DNA of 64,000 nt from Cristatella mucedo (Eukaryota > Bryozoa > Phylactolaemata > Cristatellidae): the NCBI GenBank assembly GCA_009760855.2, contig WPIO01000030.1:2473001-2537000 (forward strand), read 5' to 3'. Made by a program: the position numbers and the translations under genes. Under the pieces are notes generated by a model that was not told the DNA's origin, did no database searches, and saw only the letters and a program-made list of their open reading frames with translations. Of the stretch, positions 35,797 through 48,578 are shown one piece after another (within the stretch, counting starts at the first letter, position 1; each line of letters starts with the position of its first letter).

Positions 35797-37690
35797 ATAA
35801 AGTGACCTAAAAGTGAGCGAAAAAACCTTAAAGGCGATCAGTTGCTTGACTGGGAGCGAGTGCAGGTCGTCGCGAAGTGGTGTGATTTGGCAACTGTGAC
35901 GCTCACGACGTACAAGCCTAGCTGCAGAGTTTTGCACCAGCTGTAATTGCCTGATTGCACATGCCGGTAGGCCAGCAATCAGTGAGTTGCAGAAGTTAAG
36001 ACGGGTTGTCACAAATGCATGGACCAACTTAAACGAGGCATCCTTATCTAAAAATCCCGAGTTTTCAGCAATTGTATGCAGCTGAAAGTAGGCAGATTTG
36101 ATTGTGGAGCTGATGTGGTCGTCTATCGAGAGGTCACTTTGGAACATGACACCTAGATTTTGAGCTGATTCAACTCGAGATATGCTGGCAAAGCCGATTT
36201 TGAGCTTGAGCCTTTCCAATATCTTAATCACACTGGGTTTTCCCATAACTAGTAAGTCAGTTGCATCATCGTTTAGTTTTAGAAAATTTGCTGCCATCCA
36301 TATGCGGATGTCATTAATGCATGCATCAAGTGAGTTGAGAGAATTCGAGGTGCTCGAAGGCTGCGAGGGGATCAAAGCAAAGGTAACCGTGAAAAGAACC
36401 GGAACTAGCAAGGAGCCCTGACGTAACCCATATTTCAGAGGTTCCTCGGATTATCTTTGTCCATTCACGTCAAGACTCTGGAGTCTCCCACTGTGATTGG
36501 ACCTGGTGGACCATTGCAGAGCAGTGCCAGTGATGCCCAGGCGAGATGGGAGGCGCTCTGGAAGAACTTTGTGATCGATAGTATCAAAAGCTGCCGAAAG
36601 ATCGAGCAAAACAAGCAGAGACACTCTACCTACATCTGCATTCCTAAGTAGGGCGTTTTACACCGTAAGTCTTGCTGATTCTGTGGAGTAATCAGCTCTA
36701 AACCAGAGTGGAACTTACTAGTAAGGTATGAAGTTTCAATACATGAGTTCAGCTTATCCGCCACGACCCGTTCCAGTGTCTTTGATAGGAATGGTTGAAG
36801 GGAGACTGGGCGGTAGTTGCTCAAGTTCTCTCGGTCTAGTGTCGCTTTCTTGAGAAGTGGCCTAACTACAGCTTTTTTTAAAGGTGCCAGGACATGACCT
36901 GAGGCTAATGACATATTAATGATGTTAGTTATGCATGGCAGCAGTAGATCAATGCAACGGAGAAACAGGACAGTGGGAATAGGGTCCAGAGGACTTGTTG
37001 TCTTTTTTGATTGGGATATGAACCTTAGGACAAGATCACTAGTGACCTGCCTAAATGTAAACATTGAGGTGCAGGCAGGAATCTTGGAACAGCATTCTAG
37101 GGGGATGTTGTCATCGCATGGATGGACTCCCTGATCTTGTCTATCTTCTGCATAAAGAAGAGAGAGAAGCGATCAGCTAGATCATTACCAGGATCGTCAG
37201 GTAAGTAGCTAATCTGGGAGCGGTTGAAGAGATGGTTTATCGTCGACATCAGCATTTTTGGATTGTGCATCTGTGATTCAACAGTGTTTTTATTGATGCT
37301 AGACCCCGCCTTAGCGAGGATCAATTGGTACCACCTACAGCAGTCTTCATATGCCTGTCGATGGACAGTCAGTCCTTATCTTGTGTATGTTTTTTTCAAG
37401 CTTGCGCTTAGCAGACCTGGCTAGTTTAATGTCTCTGGTAAACCATGGGCCGTCTGGGCGAGGGCGCACTGTGGGCTTAGTCAGATGTGCAAACTCGTCG
37501 AGCGTGTCAGCTAGTGTCGTGATGTAGCCACCTACCAATGATGACATATCGGAGGGAGGACTGAGAAGCAGAGGCGAATATTCTCGCACGGACAGCATCC
37601 ATGTCAAGGGTCTTGAGGTTTCACGATTCACAGGTTATTTTAGAGGAGGAATCAGGCACACACTGTAGATTGAATGAGATCTGCATGCGT
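35797..37690 (-). mobile_element. LINE family A copy A12 (long, lacks 3' end)
   Basis: The second-longest LINE A copy, from the endonuclease/RT linker to the C-terminus. On the minus strand: LDEFAHLTKPTVRPRPDGPW and FTRDIKLARSAKRKLEK (37551-37395), SKKTTSPLDPIPTVLFLRCI (about 37016-36957), ENLSNYRPVSLQPFLSKTLE (about 36834-36775), the motif A region about 36600 (frameshifted), the motif B region about 36420, the YVDD region deleted or damaged, then FLKLNDDATDLLVMGKPSV (about 36288-36232), ESAQNLGVMFQSDLSIDDHI (about 36170-36111) and SARLNFCNSLI-type blocks. It breaks off at about 35797, upstream of the UTR, so tail and stem-loop are missing. It has no intact active site. Confidence 0.88.
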
Positions 37691-37929
37691 CAGATAAGCA
37701 CTTAGTCCATGCGTATTAAAAATCAAAGTTGTCAATTGCTTACGAACTCTACTGAAGATCCATGTTTATCAATATTATTCAATCCTTCACTAACTCGGGT
37801 ATATTCTGTTTAATTTTCAGGAATTTGAGCACTTTGTCCGTAACTTATTCTTTATTGGGAACCTGTCCTATAACTTTCCATGCTTCTGCTAGCCTTCATG
37901 CCATGAATCACCGATACATCGTTTAGATC
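37691..37929. other. Short unassigned stretch
   Basis: May include the decayed end of the A12 endonuclease region. Nothing specific is readable. Confidence 0.3.
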
Positions 37930-38232
37930 GTCAGAACATCCCCTGACCTGACCACATTTAAAAGGAACTTAAAACACACCTATTTAGGACAGCATTTAGT
38001 GGGTCCCTGTGATTCGTCCTTCATGTGCTTATGCGTGCTGACACTGTGCATGCTGCCACTAACCACATTTGCATGCTGACCCTGTGCATGTCACCCCTAA
38101 CCATGTTATTATTTTGTTTGTTTTTCAAGCATGATTTTACTTGCCATTCAAGTGCATTTCCATTTGCAGCAAATGTAAAGCGCCTAGAAAGAGATTAAGT
38201 TCTCTGAGGGCGCTTTATTAAGTAAATTATTA
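37930..38232 (+). mobile_element. LINE family A copy A13, 3' end only
   Basis: It starts in the 'VRTSPDLTTFKRNLKTHLFRTAFSGSL' region (37930-38010) and then has the complete UTR and stem-loop (38170-38220). The tail is short and non-repetitive after GTAAATTATTA. Confidence 0.92.
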
Positions 38233-38849
38233 TACACTGCGATACACTGGGATACAGCTGCCAGTTACATACAAAAGCGTCCTGTGGTTAATTTGTGAGT
38301 TCCCGTTTTAGATAACACTTCCGCATTCATTCAACATATTCTATTAAATTTCACCTAAGAATTTTAGTGCTACGGCCTTATATGGCCAGTCATTAGCTGC
38401 ATTTTTTAATTGGAATGCAGCTGCCACTTGCACTGTTGGCGTCACCTAACTGGAGTTTCTATAAAATTGTATCAAAGAGTGCTCTTAGTGTACAAATCAA
38501 ACTATTAATGGCATAGCTCAAGCTTGCTCTTATTCAATTTCCTCCAAGGGCTAGGCCCAGCGAGCAACCCTGCTTACTTGAAATATAATACTGCCATCAC
38601 TTTCTCAGTAGGTGCTGCACAGCCATGGTTCTAGTTCCACATTGTAGAAACAGTGCTTCAAGTTTACAACTGGATTCCATACCGTTTGCATTTGTGTTAT
38701 AATGCAATGGCCGCCGATGGCCGCCCCACCTCTATATTTTCGAGCTGGTATACAGTTGCTACTAGGACAAAGACCTTCACCTACATGCAGTGGTGAACTG
38801 ACATTACAGAGAACAGTGTAACGAATATACCTGTGAATTCCATACTACT
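38233..38849. other. Unassigned DNA
   Basis: No exon or repeat recognised. Confidence 0.4.
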
Positions 38850-39715
38850 ATTTTGGTCTCATCAAGCCCTCCATCGCGTCAAATTCTCTAAACACTTTTG
38901 CAGCATGTATTGACAAAAATCGCACAAGGATGGCAGCAATCTTCCTTAAATTGAATGATGATGAAACCAGCTTACTAGCTACGTTTAAACCAAGTGCGAC
39001 TCGGACAATTGTCTAGGCTAACGCTCAAAGTCGGCTTTTTTATTTAGGTTGAATTTTAAATTTTAAATTTAGGTTAAATTTGTACGAAATCTAGGCTTCA
39101 TTTTCGTAAGTGACAGTTCATTAAGCGACAAAATCAGCTCCACGGTCTAGTCTGCCTACGTTCAGCCATGAAGCATTGTTAAAATTTGAGCTTGTTTACA
39201 CAGGGATGCTAAATCTAAATTGGTTCATGTATTTGTGAATACCCGTCTTGACTTCTGTAACTCACTTCTTGCTGGTCTAATGGCAAGTGCAGTCAGGCCC
39301 TTACAGCTGGTGTGAAACTCTGCTGCTTGGCTTGTACATCGTAGGCGTAGCAGTTGTCACATCTAACCACTTTTCGCCGACTTGCACTAGCTCCCAGTCA
39401 AGCAAGCATCGAATTCAAGGTTTGGTCACTCACTTTTTGGTCCCCTTATTCTTCGGCTCCAGTCTACTTATCAGATCTACTGCCCCACTATAATAAGTAT
39501 CGTAATACATGCTTTTCGGAATTTAACCGTTTACCTATCCTTCGTACAAACATTGAACATCTTTGGAGACCGTGGCTTTATTTCGTTTGCTCCTAAAGCC
39601 TGAAACTCACTACCGACTTGTGTGACATCTCCCGACTGGACCGCATTTAAAAGAGAAACTAGATATACATATATTGGTCAAAGCATTTAGTGAGTCACTG
39701 CGACTCGTTCTTAAG
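38850..39715 (+). mobile_element. LINE family A copy A14, strongly decayed
   Basis: It follows the LINE A order from 'PSIASNSLNTFAACIDKNRT' (38868-38930) and FLKLNDDETSLLA (38943-38980), through a region with an extra AATTTTAAATTT-type slippage (39040-39075), to 'SLLAGLMASAVRPLQLV' (39267-39312), 'ADLH' and 'YLSDLLPHYNKYRNTCFSEF' (39468-39527). The 3' UTR fades after about 39715 and no stem-loop remains. Confidence 0.75.
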
Positions 39716-40384
39716 GGGCTTTTCGTAGGTGCCGGCAAATTTTGATGTAATGCTTATGGTTTCCTGACACCAATTTTGACCACCAAAAGTTGGAAGCCAA
39801 ACGAATCCAAGCACATGTAAGCACAAATCCCAGATTACGACATGAAAATGATCAGCAAAGAAAGCCGCTGAGTGCCACACTAAAGAAACTAGACAGCAGT
39901 TTGCATACGATAAATTCTACAGCAGAAAGAGATGAAAGATGAAGGATGCCCGGGAGCTTAATTTAGTTAAAGCTCTGCAAGCGCCTCACTTACAGCAAGG
40001 CTGAAAACTGAAAGAGACTGAGTGCTATATTTGAACACTTGTCGATCCAGAATGTATCATGGATTACTTTCTCGACAACAGGCCGGAATCAACAGCTAGG
40101 CTGGTTTTAAAACAAATTCAGCGGATTTTCGGGCCAAAATTGCAAGGTATAAATGCAGTATACCTCGACTGTTTCAAGGGCATAAGCTATCGTCTACCTA
40201 ACTTCCTAATTCTGCCTTGGCTTAATTGTATCGATTCAACTGCTAGAAATCCGCAAGTGCCAAAAGGCGCGAAATAAGTCCCAACTTGTAAAGCTCTTTT
40301 TTAATCTAAATTGCGTCCCAGCAGACTATGCATCTTACGCCTCCCCCTACGACTTTAATAATCTAGTTGTTCCTTTAAACAGCG
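39716..40384. other. Unassigned DNA
   Basis: A 72-codon plus frame at 40059-40277 has no motif I recognise and is not called. Confidence 0.35.
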
Positions 40385-40540
40385 CCAAATCCTTTGGAGA
40401 TCGTGCATTTAGTTCATTTGCTTCTGAAAGGCATGACATTATTTTCAACTGCCATTGTCACATCGCTTAACACGATCACACTTGAAAAAGGATCACAACG
40501 CACCTTTTTCTCGAGGTTTTCAATCGATCCTTTTAGGCTG
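40385..40540 (+). mobile_element. LINE family A relic A15
   Basis: A short decayed block: AAATCCTTTGGAGATCGTGC and ATTTAGTTCATTTGCTTC (compare 52330-52370 in A18), followed by a loose match to the KRNLKTHLF region. Confidence 0.6.
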
Positions 40541-42188
40541 TCATTTAAGTGTTTATTCTTGCTAAAGGTTTTCCTTTATCATCAATCATTATAACACGAT
40601 TAAAATAAAGCATATTTAAAGAGCTTTCAGTTGTATGCAGTTCCTTTAGGTTGCAATAAAAATGGTTAGATACGATTTCATTCTACTTGTTTCTCATCTA
40701 AGCTTGACGCCACACTTTTAATTACCCATGGATTATCTCCTCTCTTGCAACGATTTAAAATCCACCTGAGTAGAGATTTAGCTGTCTTAACATGCCAAAC
40801 AAATAATTTGTTATTATAATTAGTTTAAATGATAATATTTGGAACTAAAAAAAAATTAATTACATGGACTATCAAAACATCTTTCGTAAAACTCTGATTT
40901 AGCTTTAGAGTAGTCGGTGTGATCAATTTTTAATGCATTGTAAATGGCAAATTGCTTCGCTTTTAAACACGCGTAGTGCTCAAGCCATTTTTGTGGAGTG
41001 AGCTGCTAGATAATAGAATGTTAATTTTTTAAATTGCGGTAAACAGATAATGCTAACAATTGCCCCATACTCTATGGATTCGCGTAACTGCACAGACATT
41101 TGAAATTAATTATCTTGGCAATCAACAAAATTTCACAAGATCTGTAATCACTGAGCTTACAAAAATTCTGGATTTAATCAACTTTATGATATGTGTAACG
41201 GTAAAAGTCAGACTTATCAGCAAAACTCACCATTAATACCCATCGGTCGTAAAACGAGCAGAATGTGAAATCGACTCGTAATAAACAAATACCACGAGAG
41301 CTTGTTCCACTGAGTCATCCTTTTTTTAACTTGTTAATTTTTAAAACACAATGAAGGCAGTCTGAAATAAAAAGCCTAATTTAGGGCAACATAAACTTAT
41401 TAAATTACTCTTGTATCTAATGCTAAGTACAAACAGGTTTTCAAAATTGATTCTCGCTATTGCATTCGAACTCAAATTGCAAAGTTTTTACTGCTTTGAC
41501 AACTCCTTGAACCAAAAAGTGATCGTATTGCAGGCATTCAATTTTCATGGCTACCCTCAATTGGGCCGTTTTATAAGAAAAATAGTTATTTTCATTTTCA
41601 GAAGCACAATTCAATTTCAAAGCAGTCAATCAGGTTAGCGTTGCTGTATCACAACTAGCGAGGAGAGTTAGTGCCATTGTAAATGGGAGAATTAGAGAAT
41701 TCGTTAGTATAACTAGCTTACGTTCTAGCTGGAGACCGGGCCTTGTTACAACCACACGTTTCTTATTTTGGAGTAGGAAGGCCCCTCCGGTACCCCTGCT
41801 TAATTTATTGCGATACATAGCTGGAAATTCCTGGACTAACGTCACTGCTTCACATTAACCATGCCATTTAGGGCCTAAAAATCTGAGTTTTCAAGCTATA
41901 AAGCACAACAAGCAAGCCAGTGCGGTTATCTGATTTTAATAGGCTATAATGGATTACCTGATAGCTCACTCACACTAACAACCTGAGGTGCTGCAATGTC
42001 AACACCTTACTTCTGAGCGAAGGCATAGACATATAGTCTATATTTAAATACGTTTCAAAATGTATGTTGTGATATTTAAAATCTGCTTTTGTAAGCTGTC
42101 AGGTTTTGCCTGCACTTGTGGTGTCCCTGGTGGTTACCGAAAGCAACAATGGTGTTCAATGCAACAATCATCAGCGAGCTTGCATAAG
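40541..42188. other. Unassigned AT-rich DNA
   Basis: Several 60-75 codon frames, all without motifs and on both strands at once. No splice-bounded exon or mobile-element block was found. Confidence 0.4.
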
Positions 42189-42277
42189 CGGTTTTTGTTC
42201 TACTATATAATCCTATATAACTATATAATCTATATAATATAATCCGGTTTTTGTTCTACTATGTAATCCTATATAAT
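42189..42277 (+). repeat. Short tandem duplication, period 56 bp
   Basis: CGGTTTTTGTTCTACTAT.TAATCCTATATAA occurs at 42189-42220 and 42245-42277, one substitution apart, separated by an AT-rich (TATATAAT)-like spacer. Confidence 0.9.
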
Positions 42278-42774
42278 TGCTTGTTTGATACACTAAACGA
42301 GTGTATTGCCTTGGCCACGCTATTCCTTCGTGCACACTGTCACGCATTTGAGTTATAATTGATTGCTAAATTTTTCCCAAATTACGAGCATTTGAAAATC
42401 GCCAAAAAGATTAATCCGATGTCGCCAACCCACACACCCGTGGTCATCATGTTTCCGCTATGTGGGCTGGTATAGATTAGTTTGTAAGAACAAATCAAAC
42501 TTATAGCAATTCCCTCTCAATTGAAAATTCTTCATTTCTATCTGATTGTACAGGCCTGATGAAATGGCAACTTCCAGGTCACGTCTTTAGCTACTTTACT
42601 TTGCTATATGTATTATAACCGATACGTTATCAGCCTGATTAAAATATTGTATCAGTAAATAAACAGTTTCATACAAAATCTTTTGTGAATTTGCATTTAA
42701 ATTATGTTAGTTCAGGAAAATTGGCGCTTTCTGTTAGCTGTGCATTATTGCTGATATGTGGAGTAGAAGCAGCT
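42278..42774. other. Unassigned DNA
   Basis: Nothing recognised. Confidence 0.4.
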
Positions 42775-42972
42775 TATGCCGTGATGGCACACTGGGTTTG
42801 GCGGTTGCTTTCATGACCTCGGTCCCGAAGTCGTGGGTTCGATTCCTGTGGAGGGCGATCCTTTATCGTCACTGCAAGCGGTGTGATAGCCATAAAAGCT
42901 CTTCTGTCGCTATACAAAAAGAGGCTGTTAAGCAGCTAGGATTTATTTTATTTATTTATTTTATTTTATTTA
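42775..42972 (+). mobile_element. SINE-2 (tRNA-derived)
   Basis: Homologous to 28904-29085. The B-box GTGGGTTCGATTCC is at 42832-42845, with the body blocks ATCCTTTATCGTCACTGCAA (42859-42878) and GCTGTTAAGCAGCTAGGATT (42926-42945) and an (ATTT)n tail to 42972. The A-box is eroded (GATGGCACACTGGGTTTGG). Confidence 0.88.
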
Positions 42973-43244
42973 TTTATATTCTCGCCTAATGAAACCAAGC
43001 ACTACTAGCTTTTTTGTCCCTTGAAGAATTCTCTTCGAAAATCGAAGTTTTTACGAACATCTTTTGCAGAAACCGATACAGCTAAGACCTGTTTAAAGCA
43101 TAGCTGTTTATTTTATGACAAAGCGCGTAGGAAATTGCATGCCTCTAGATGTCTGAACGCTTACTGCTTATGGCTGACTCAATACAGGCGGCCTTCCCCA
43201 CCATGCACCGGCCGCTGCTGTACTTTAACCGACTTTAATTAACA

Positions 43245-44845
43245 TGTTTGTTAGGTATGATCATGGTGTCATCGTTGAACTATCGCCATCCAAATGCAAT
43301 CCTAGATGCGGTCGCAGTTAACTTGATCCGTGGTTTGGGTTTATCTAAACGAAGGCCGTGCCATAGAAACCCTCTGTGGCCGAAAGTTCAGTTCTTTAGG
43401 TATTTTAAACATTGTCTCGTGCCGCCCTGAGCGATCTCCCTCAAGGGCTGCTGTGAATCATTCTGACTTAGTGGTCATCATGCATGCATACTACAACCTC
43501 GGTGGCCAATCCCTATGCTTGACTTTGGTATGCTCGGTAAATTTGCAACAAGCTCCTGATAATATATGACATGATTATTGTCAACAACCTGGACCTGTTC
43601 GCCGTGACCGAGACCTCGCTGAAGCGGTTTAGGCTCGTGGCCCTAACCTCCTAAACGCGACAAGCTTATCATTCTTGCATACCCCAAAATTAATCAAAAC
43701 TGATCGATTCACCATTGTCGCGCATTATTCCCTCAACTTGAAAACTGGAACTTCCGAAGAAACTTGGAACTGTTTACAGTTCCCTCGAAGCAGTCTCTTG
43801 AATCTGTTGTTCTGGGTTCATACGACTATAAAGCTGAAATTTGTGGCTGTAGTCTATTTCCCTAGGTATCAAGTCCTAATTCATCTTAAGTTTCTTTGAT
43901 CACACTCCTATTCTTTGTGTAATAAATTGGCCTTTAATTATTATTTTGGATTTCAGTATTCCATTTCATAATCTCCTTTAGCGGTGCATTTTGTGAACTT
44001 AGTGACTTAATTTCTCTTGTGGCTTTTGTGCACGCCCTTAGCCACATTGAGGGTCACACACTAGATCTAATTCTCTCCTACAACAGCATACTATCATTCC
44101 CTATTATTACCAAATTTTGCTTATCTATTCTCATTCAGATCGTGTGTGGTCTACAGTTGGAGCGTTCCTCCTAATCTAAAGCCACCTGTCAATAACAAAA
44201 CCAAGACCCTTGACTTCCACGATGTCCGCACGAAAATAATTTATTTTCCCTTCTCAATTCTCCTTCTGACCTGTTCTCAACGGTATCGACGCCACAACAC
44301 GAGGCTGAAATGCTCCATGAGTTTGCAGCTCTAACTAAGCGCACTGGAGACGGTATATTGTTTACCACAGGCAATAAACTGGCCTGGTCTACCAAGCCCA
44401 AGGTTGAGAAAGGATACAAAAGATCCTGACTGACTGCCTGTCTACAAGCATACGAGGATCCTGAAGGTCATACCAATCCATTCTGACAACGGCTAACTCT
44501 GGCTTCTTTTGAAACTTGGTGAATTGCTAATGCACAATCTAAAAATGCTGACTTCGAAAATCAAACATCTCTTAAACCACTCCAAGGTCAGCTCTTCAGC
44601 AACTAATCCTTATGGAAATCTAGTTGATTGCTTCTGTAGCTTCTTTATCAGCAGACAAGATCAGAATCTGTCAACGACCCTATGCAGCTTTTGTCCAGTA
44701 TTCCAGCTGCCATTCCTATCAAAGACAATGGAACGAGTTGTGGTGGATCAGATGACTGATGATGCAACCGCAAGCTCGAACTCTCTTCCATATATGCTTA
44801 GCGAAAACGAATACGTTGCTTCTTTTAAATATCATCTTTGATCGG
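43245..44845 (+). mobile_element. LINE family A-related copy with endonuclease remnant (A16)
   Basis: An old plus-strand copy that keeps traces upstream of the RT. Frames near 43590-43625 read NNLDLFAVTETSLKRF, the 'D-L-x-x-x-T-E-T-W-L' signature of the apurinic-like endonuclease domain. Near 44100-44240 there are traces of its C-terminus (SDRVWS, KPRPL). Near 44390-44440 is the 'KILTDCLSTS' linker (compare A12). 44515-44790 gives 'NLKMLTSKIKHLLN', 'LVDCFCSFF' and LPFLSKTMERVVVDQ of the early RT. It is full of stops and breaks off before motif A. It shows that LINE A elements had a 5' endonuclease that the younger copies have lost by truncation. Confidence 0.65.
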
Positions 44846-45180
44846 TCTGTTGAGGTCAGATTTCACTTCTTCCTAGTAAACCTCCAAGTTTTTTTAGTTT
44901 GTGCTTTATGTGAATAAACAAGTGCGATTCACTGGACGTTACTAGCATGTGGCCTCACAACACTGTGGTAATGATTGTGTTTATGTTGGCCCTCGAAGGA
45001 TGACATAAGTAGGACTTTCGTTGTCTTGGGCATGCTTGGCACCGAGTATGTCGCTAACCCTAGGTTAATGGATTCTGTCGCAGTAAGTTATAAAGCGCCT
45101 GGTAAGAGAATAGGTGCCCTTACCGTGGTGTATAAACGAGGCTGTTTTTGTTGTCATCATTATTCCTATTAAATATAAAA
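44846..45180. other. Unassigned DNA
   Basis: GTTATAAAGCGCCTGGTAAGAG near 45090 resembles the LINE A stem-loop 5' half (a plus-strand relic of an A-type 3' end about 45085-45170), but only weakly. Confidence 0.35.
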
Positions 45181-45320
45181 TAAATAATTCATTTGTAAAG
45201 TGCCCTAAGAGAACTTAATCTATATTCAGGCGCTTCACATATGCCTCGAGCCCACGACTTCGGCGAGACCTTAGCCAGGTCGAGCACCTTAAACACTGGG
45301 CCAAACCATATTGGTCTCGC
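45181..45320 (-). mobile_element. SINE-1 (tRNA-derived, LINE A-type 3' end)
   Basis: On the minus strand: a head around GGTTTGGCCCAGTGTTTAAGG, the B-box region CGAAGTCGTGGGCTCGAGGC, then GCGCCTGAATATAGATTAAG and TTCTCTTAGGGCACTTTACA, tail AATGAATTATTTA. It carries the same 3' stem-loop pattern as LINE A. The A-box is mutated. Confidence 0.82.
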
Positions 45321-46617
45321 TTGAATGACCCTCTGATGGACTTAATTGTATCAACCCTTTGCAATGATTTTGCATTACTAAGACACGGCTGAATACGCTT
45401 CTGCTCAAATCAGTTATGTTGACTTCTTCTTGAACTTGGCTTAATGTGTCCAATGTCAGGTGAGTAGAAAGAGATTAAGGGGTATTTAATTAATATAATA
45501 TATAATATAAAATTTAATAAATAATTTAATAATAATATTTAATATTTTAATTTAATAGGGATATTAATTAATTAATAACTAGGGGCTCTATAAAAATGTA
45601 CTGCTGGTATTGCGTGTTTGGCGTTCTTTCCTGAGCAGCATTTAGTGCACATATGAAATACCCAGTTCTTCTAAAAGTTGGCCCTTAAACTATTCTGTAG
45701 CGCTTATGCATCTTGGTCTACGTATGAACCTTACGTGATTGTCACTTCTTGTCCGTGCTTGATATATTGTAAGTAATCATTTTTTTTATTTCTGAGAGTT
45801 GACCCTCTTAATATACTATGTGAACCACTTTTCACCTTCATTTTTGATAAGTTACTCATGAATTTACATCTTGATTGTCACTTACGAACAAAATAGTCTA
45901 CTTTGGTCTTCAAATTCAATCCACACCGTATATAATGAGATTCATTACCGGGTAAGAATTGATTACATAATAGCAGGTTTCTGATTAAGATGTCTAGCAT
46001 GAAGCCCAGGGTTTAGCGTTATGTAATCCTAATAGTTCACCTGTATAGTCACACGTGTTGGTTAGATATTTCTCTAAAAATAATAAGTACATTTTTTAAA
46101 TATCTTAAATGAATTAATGAGCTTTCTTCACCCATTACCATACTGCTACTCTCTTGACGACAATCAAATGAAAAATCGTTCCTACGATACGGTAAACAGC
46201 CAAAGCTGCTAGTTGTGAACCTGTGCCTAATTAACCATCACCGGCCAAAAGATTTATAAGTGACCGTTAATCGAGTTTTCAAACCCTCAAACTCTAGATC
46301 CGGAAATCACAGCTTACCAGCAGGAGATATTTTGGGGTCAGCTCAACACTAAATTCTAAGTAATAATGAAGCACCTACAATGGCAGCCAGACTGGCTGAG
46401 CCAGTAGACTAACGCAGCCCATGGGTGAGACTGATTTTTATTAGCTTCGCCTTAAAACTGGAGGTCACAGGATTGTTTACAGATTGCATACACTCTGTCA
46501 TAAGACCAGATTGTAGCTCATTAATCAAACAGTGCACTAGTGAACTAAGTATTCTAGTAGCAGTAGTATTCGGCTTATTACTCCTCGCACACTGCCAAGG
46601 CAACAGATTCGCCTAGT
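45321..46617. other. Unassigned DNA with AT-rich tract
   Basis: 45480-45580 is low-complexity AATTTAATAAT-type sequence. The segment 46374-46415 (AGCACCTACAATGGCAGCCAGAC) recurs at 55674-55700, a short dispersed repeat of unknown origin. No exon recognised. Confidence 0.4.
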
Positions 46618-48578
46618 TATAATAATAATAATAACAATAATAATATTGCACTTGACAAAATGCCCTCGGAGAACACAATCTTTTTCTCGGCGCTTTACAT
46701 TTCCTGCAAAGGTAAATGCAATTGAATGGTGAATAATATCATACTTGATAAACGAACAAGATTATTAGCATGGTTGGGGTGACATGCACAGCGTCAGCAT
46801 GCAAATGTGGTTAGTGGCAGCATGCACATTGTCAGCACGCATAAGCACAAACAGGACGAATCACATGGACCCACTAAATGCTGTCCTAAATAGGTTTCAT
46901 TTTAAGTTCTTTTTAAATGTGATCAAGTCAGGGGATGTTCTGCCGCAATTCGGGAGGGAGTTCCAGGCTTTGGGAGCATACGAACTAAATGTATGGTCTC
47001 CAAAGGATTCGAGGTTTGTACGAGGTATTGGTTGACAGTTGGATTCCGAAAAGCAGGTGGTACAATGCTTGGCCTGGTGGGGGAGTAGTTTGACATATAG
47101 GCTGGAGCCAATCAATGAAGTGACATAAAAGTGAGCAACAAAACCTTGAAGTCAATCCGTTCCTTGACTGGTAGCAAGTGCAGGTCGGCGCGAAGTTGTG
47201 TGATGTGGCAACTGCGATGCTCACGACAGACAAGCCTAGCTGCAGAGTTTTGTGACAGCTGCAATCACCTGATCGCACTTGGCGGCAGGCAAGTAAGCAG
47301 CGAGTTTCAGAAGTCGAGACAGGATGTCAGAAATGCATGGGCCAACTTGGACGTGGTATCCTTTTCTAAAAGAGCCCGCCTTTTAGAAATGTTATGTAAG
47401 TAAAAGTAGGCAGATTTGACTCTGGAGCTGATGTGGTCGTCTAACGAGAGGTCACTTTGGAACATGACACCTAGATTTCGAGCTTATGCAACAGGAGACA
47501 AGCTGGCAGAGCCAGTTTTGATCATCAGCCTTTCCAATATCTGAACCACACTGGTTTTGCCCATAACTAGTAAGTGAGTTTCGTCATCATTTAGTTTTAG
47601 AAAATTCGCTGCCATCAATGTACGGATGTCATCAATACATGCATCGAGTTGAGAGAATTCGAGGTGCTCGAAGGCTGGGAGGGATCAAAGCAAAGGTACA
47701 ACTGAGTGTAATCCACATGGAAGTGAAAGCTTATATTGTGCTTTGCAATCACATCAGCAAGAGGGAGAGTATAACCCGTGAAAAGAGCCGGACCTAGCAT
47801 GGAGCCCTGAGGTACCCCATATTTCAGAGATTCCTCGGCTGATCTTTGTCCATCCACGTCAATAATCTGGAGTCTGCCACTGAGATATGACCCGAACCAT
47901 TGCAGAGCAGTGCCAGTGATGCCCAAGCGAGATGAGAGGCGCTCTAGAAGAACTTTGTGATCGATAGTATCAAAGCTGCCGAAAGATCGAGCAGAACAAG
48001 CAGTGAACTCTACCTATGTCTGCATTCCTAAGTAAATCGTTGTACACCCTAAGCAATGCTGATTCTGTTGAGTGATTAGCTCTAAAACCAGACTGGAACT
48101 TACTAGCAAGGTTTGAAGCTTCAATAATGAGTTCAGCTGGTCTGCCACGACTCGTTCCAGTGTCTTTGATAGGATTGGTCGAAAGAAGACTGGGCAGTAG
48201 TTGCTCAAGTTCTCTTTGTCTAGTTTCGCTTTCTTGAGAAGTGGCCTCACTACAGCTTTTTTGGAAGGTGCTGGGACATGACCTGAGGCCAATAACATAT
48301 TAATGATGTTAGTCATGCATTGAAGCAGCAGGTCAATGCAACGTAGGAGCAGGATAGTAGGAATGGAGTCCAAAGGACTTGTTGTCTTCTTTGATTGGGA
48401 TATGAACTTCAGGACAAGATCACTAGTGACCTGCTTAAATGTAGACATTGAGGTGCAGTCAGGAATCAGGGAACAGCATTCTATGGGGAGGTTGTCATCG
48501 AAGGGATGGATTTCCTGATCTTGTCCATCTTCTTCACAAAGAATCGAAAAAAGCGATCGGCTAGATCATCACAAGGAT
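46618..48578 (-). mobile_element. LINE family A copy A17 (long, inactive RT)
   Basis: Tail at 46618-46646, degenerate stem-loop and UTR, then on the minus strand from the 5' side: SKKTTSPLDSIPTILLLRCI (about 48400-48341), ENLSNYCPVFFRPILSKTLE (about 48218-48159), the motif A region about 47985 with a frameshift, [20 protein letters not shown] (47923-47864), YGVPQGSMLGP (about 47824-47792), and HFHVDYTQLYLCF (about 47737-47700), where the usual Y-V-D-D is H-V-D-Y, so the catalytic pair is broken. SNSLNSMHVLMTSVH follows, the product of a small deletion that shifts the frame. The same two lesions occur in copy A19. It is interrupted by SINE-1 at 48579-48716. Confidence 0.9.
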
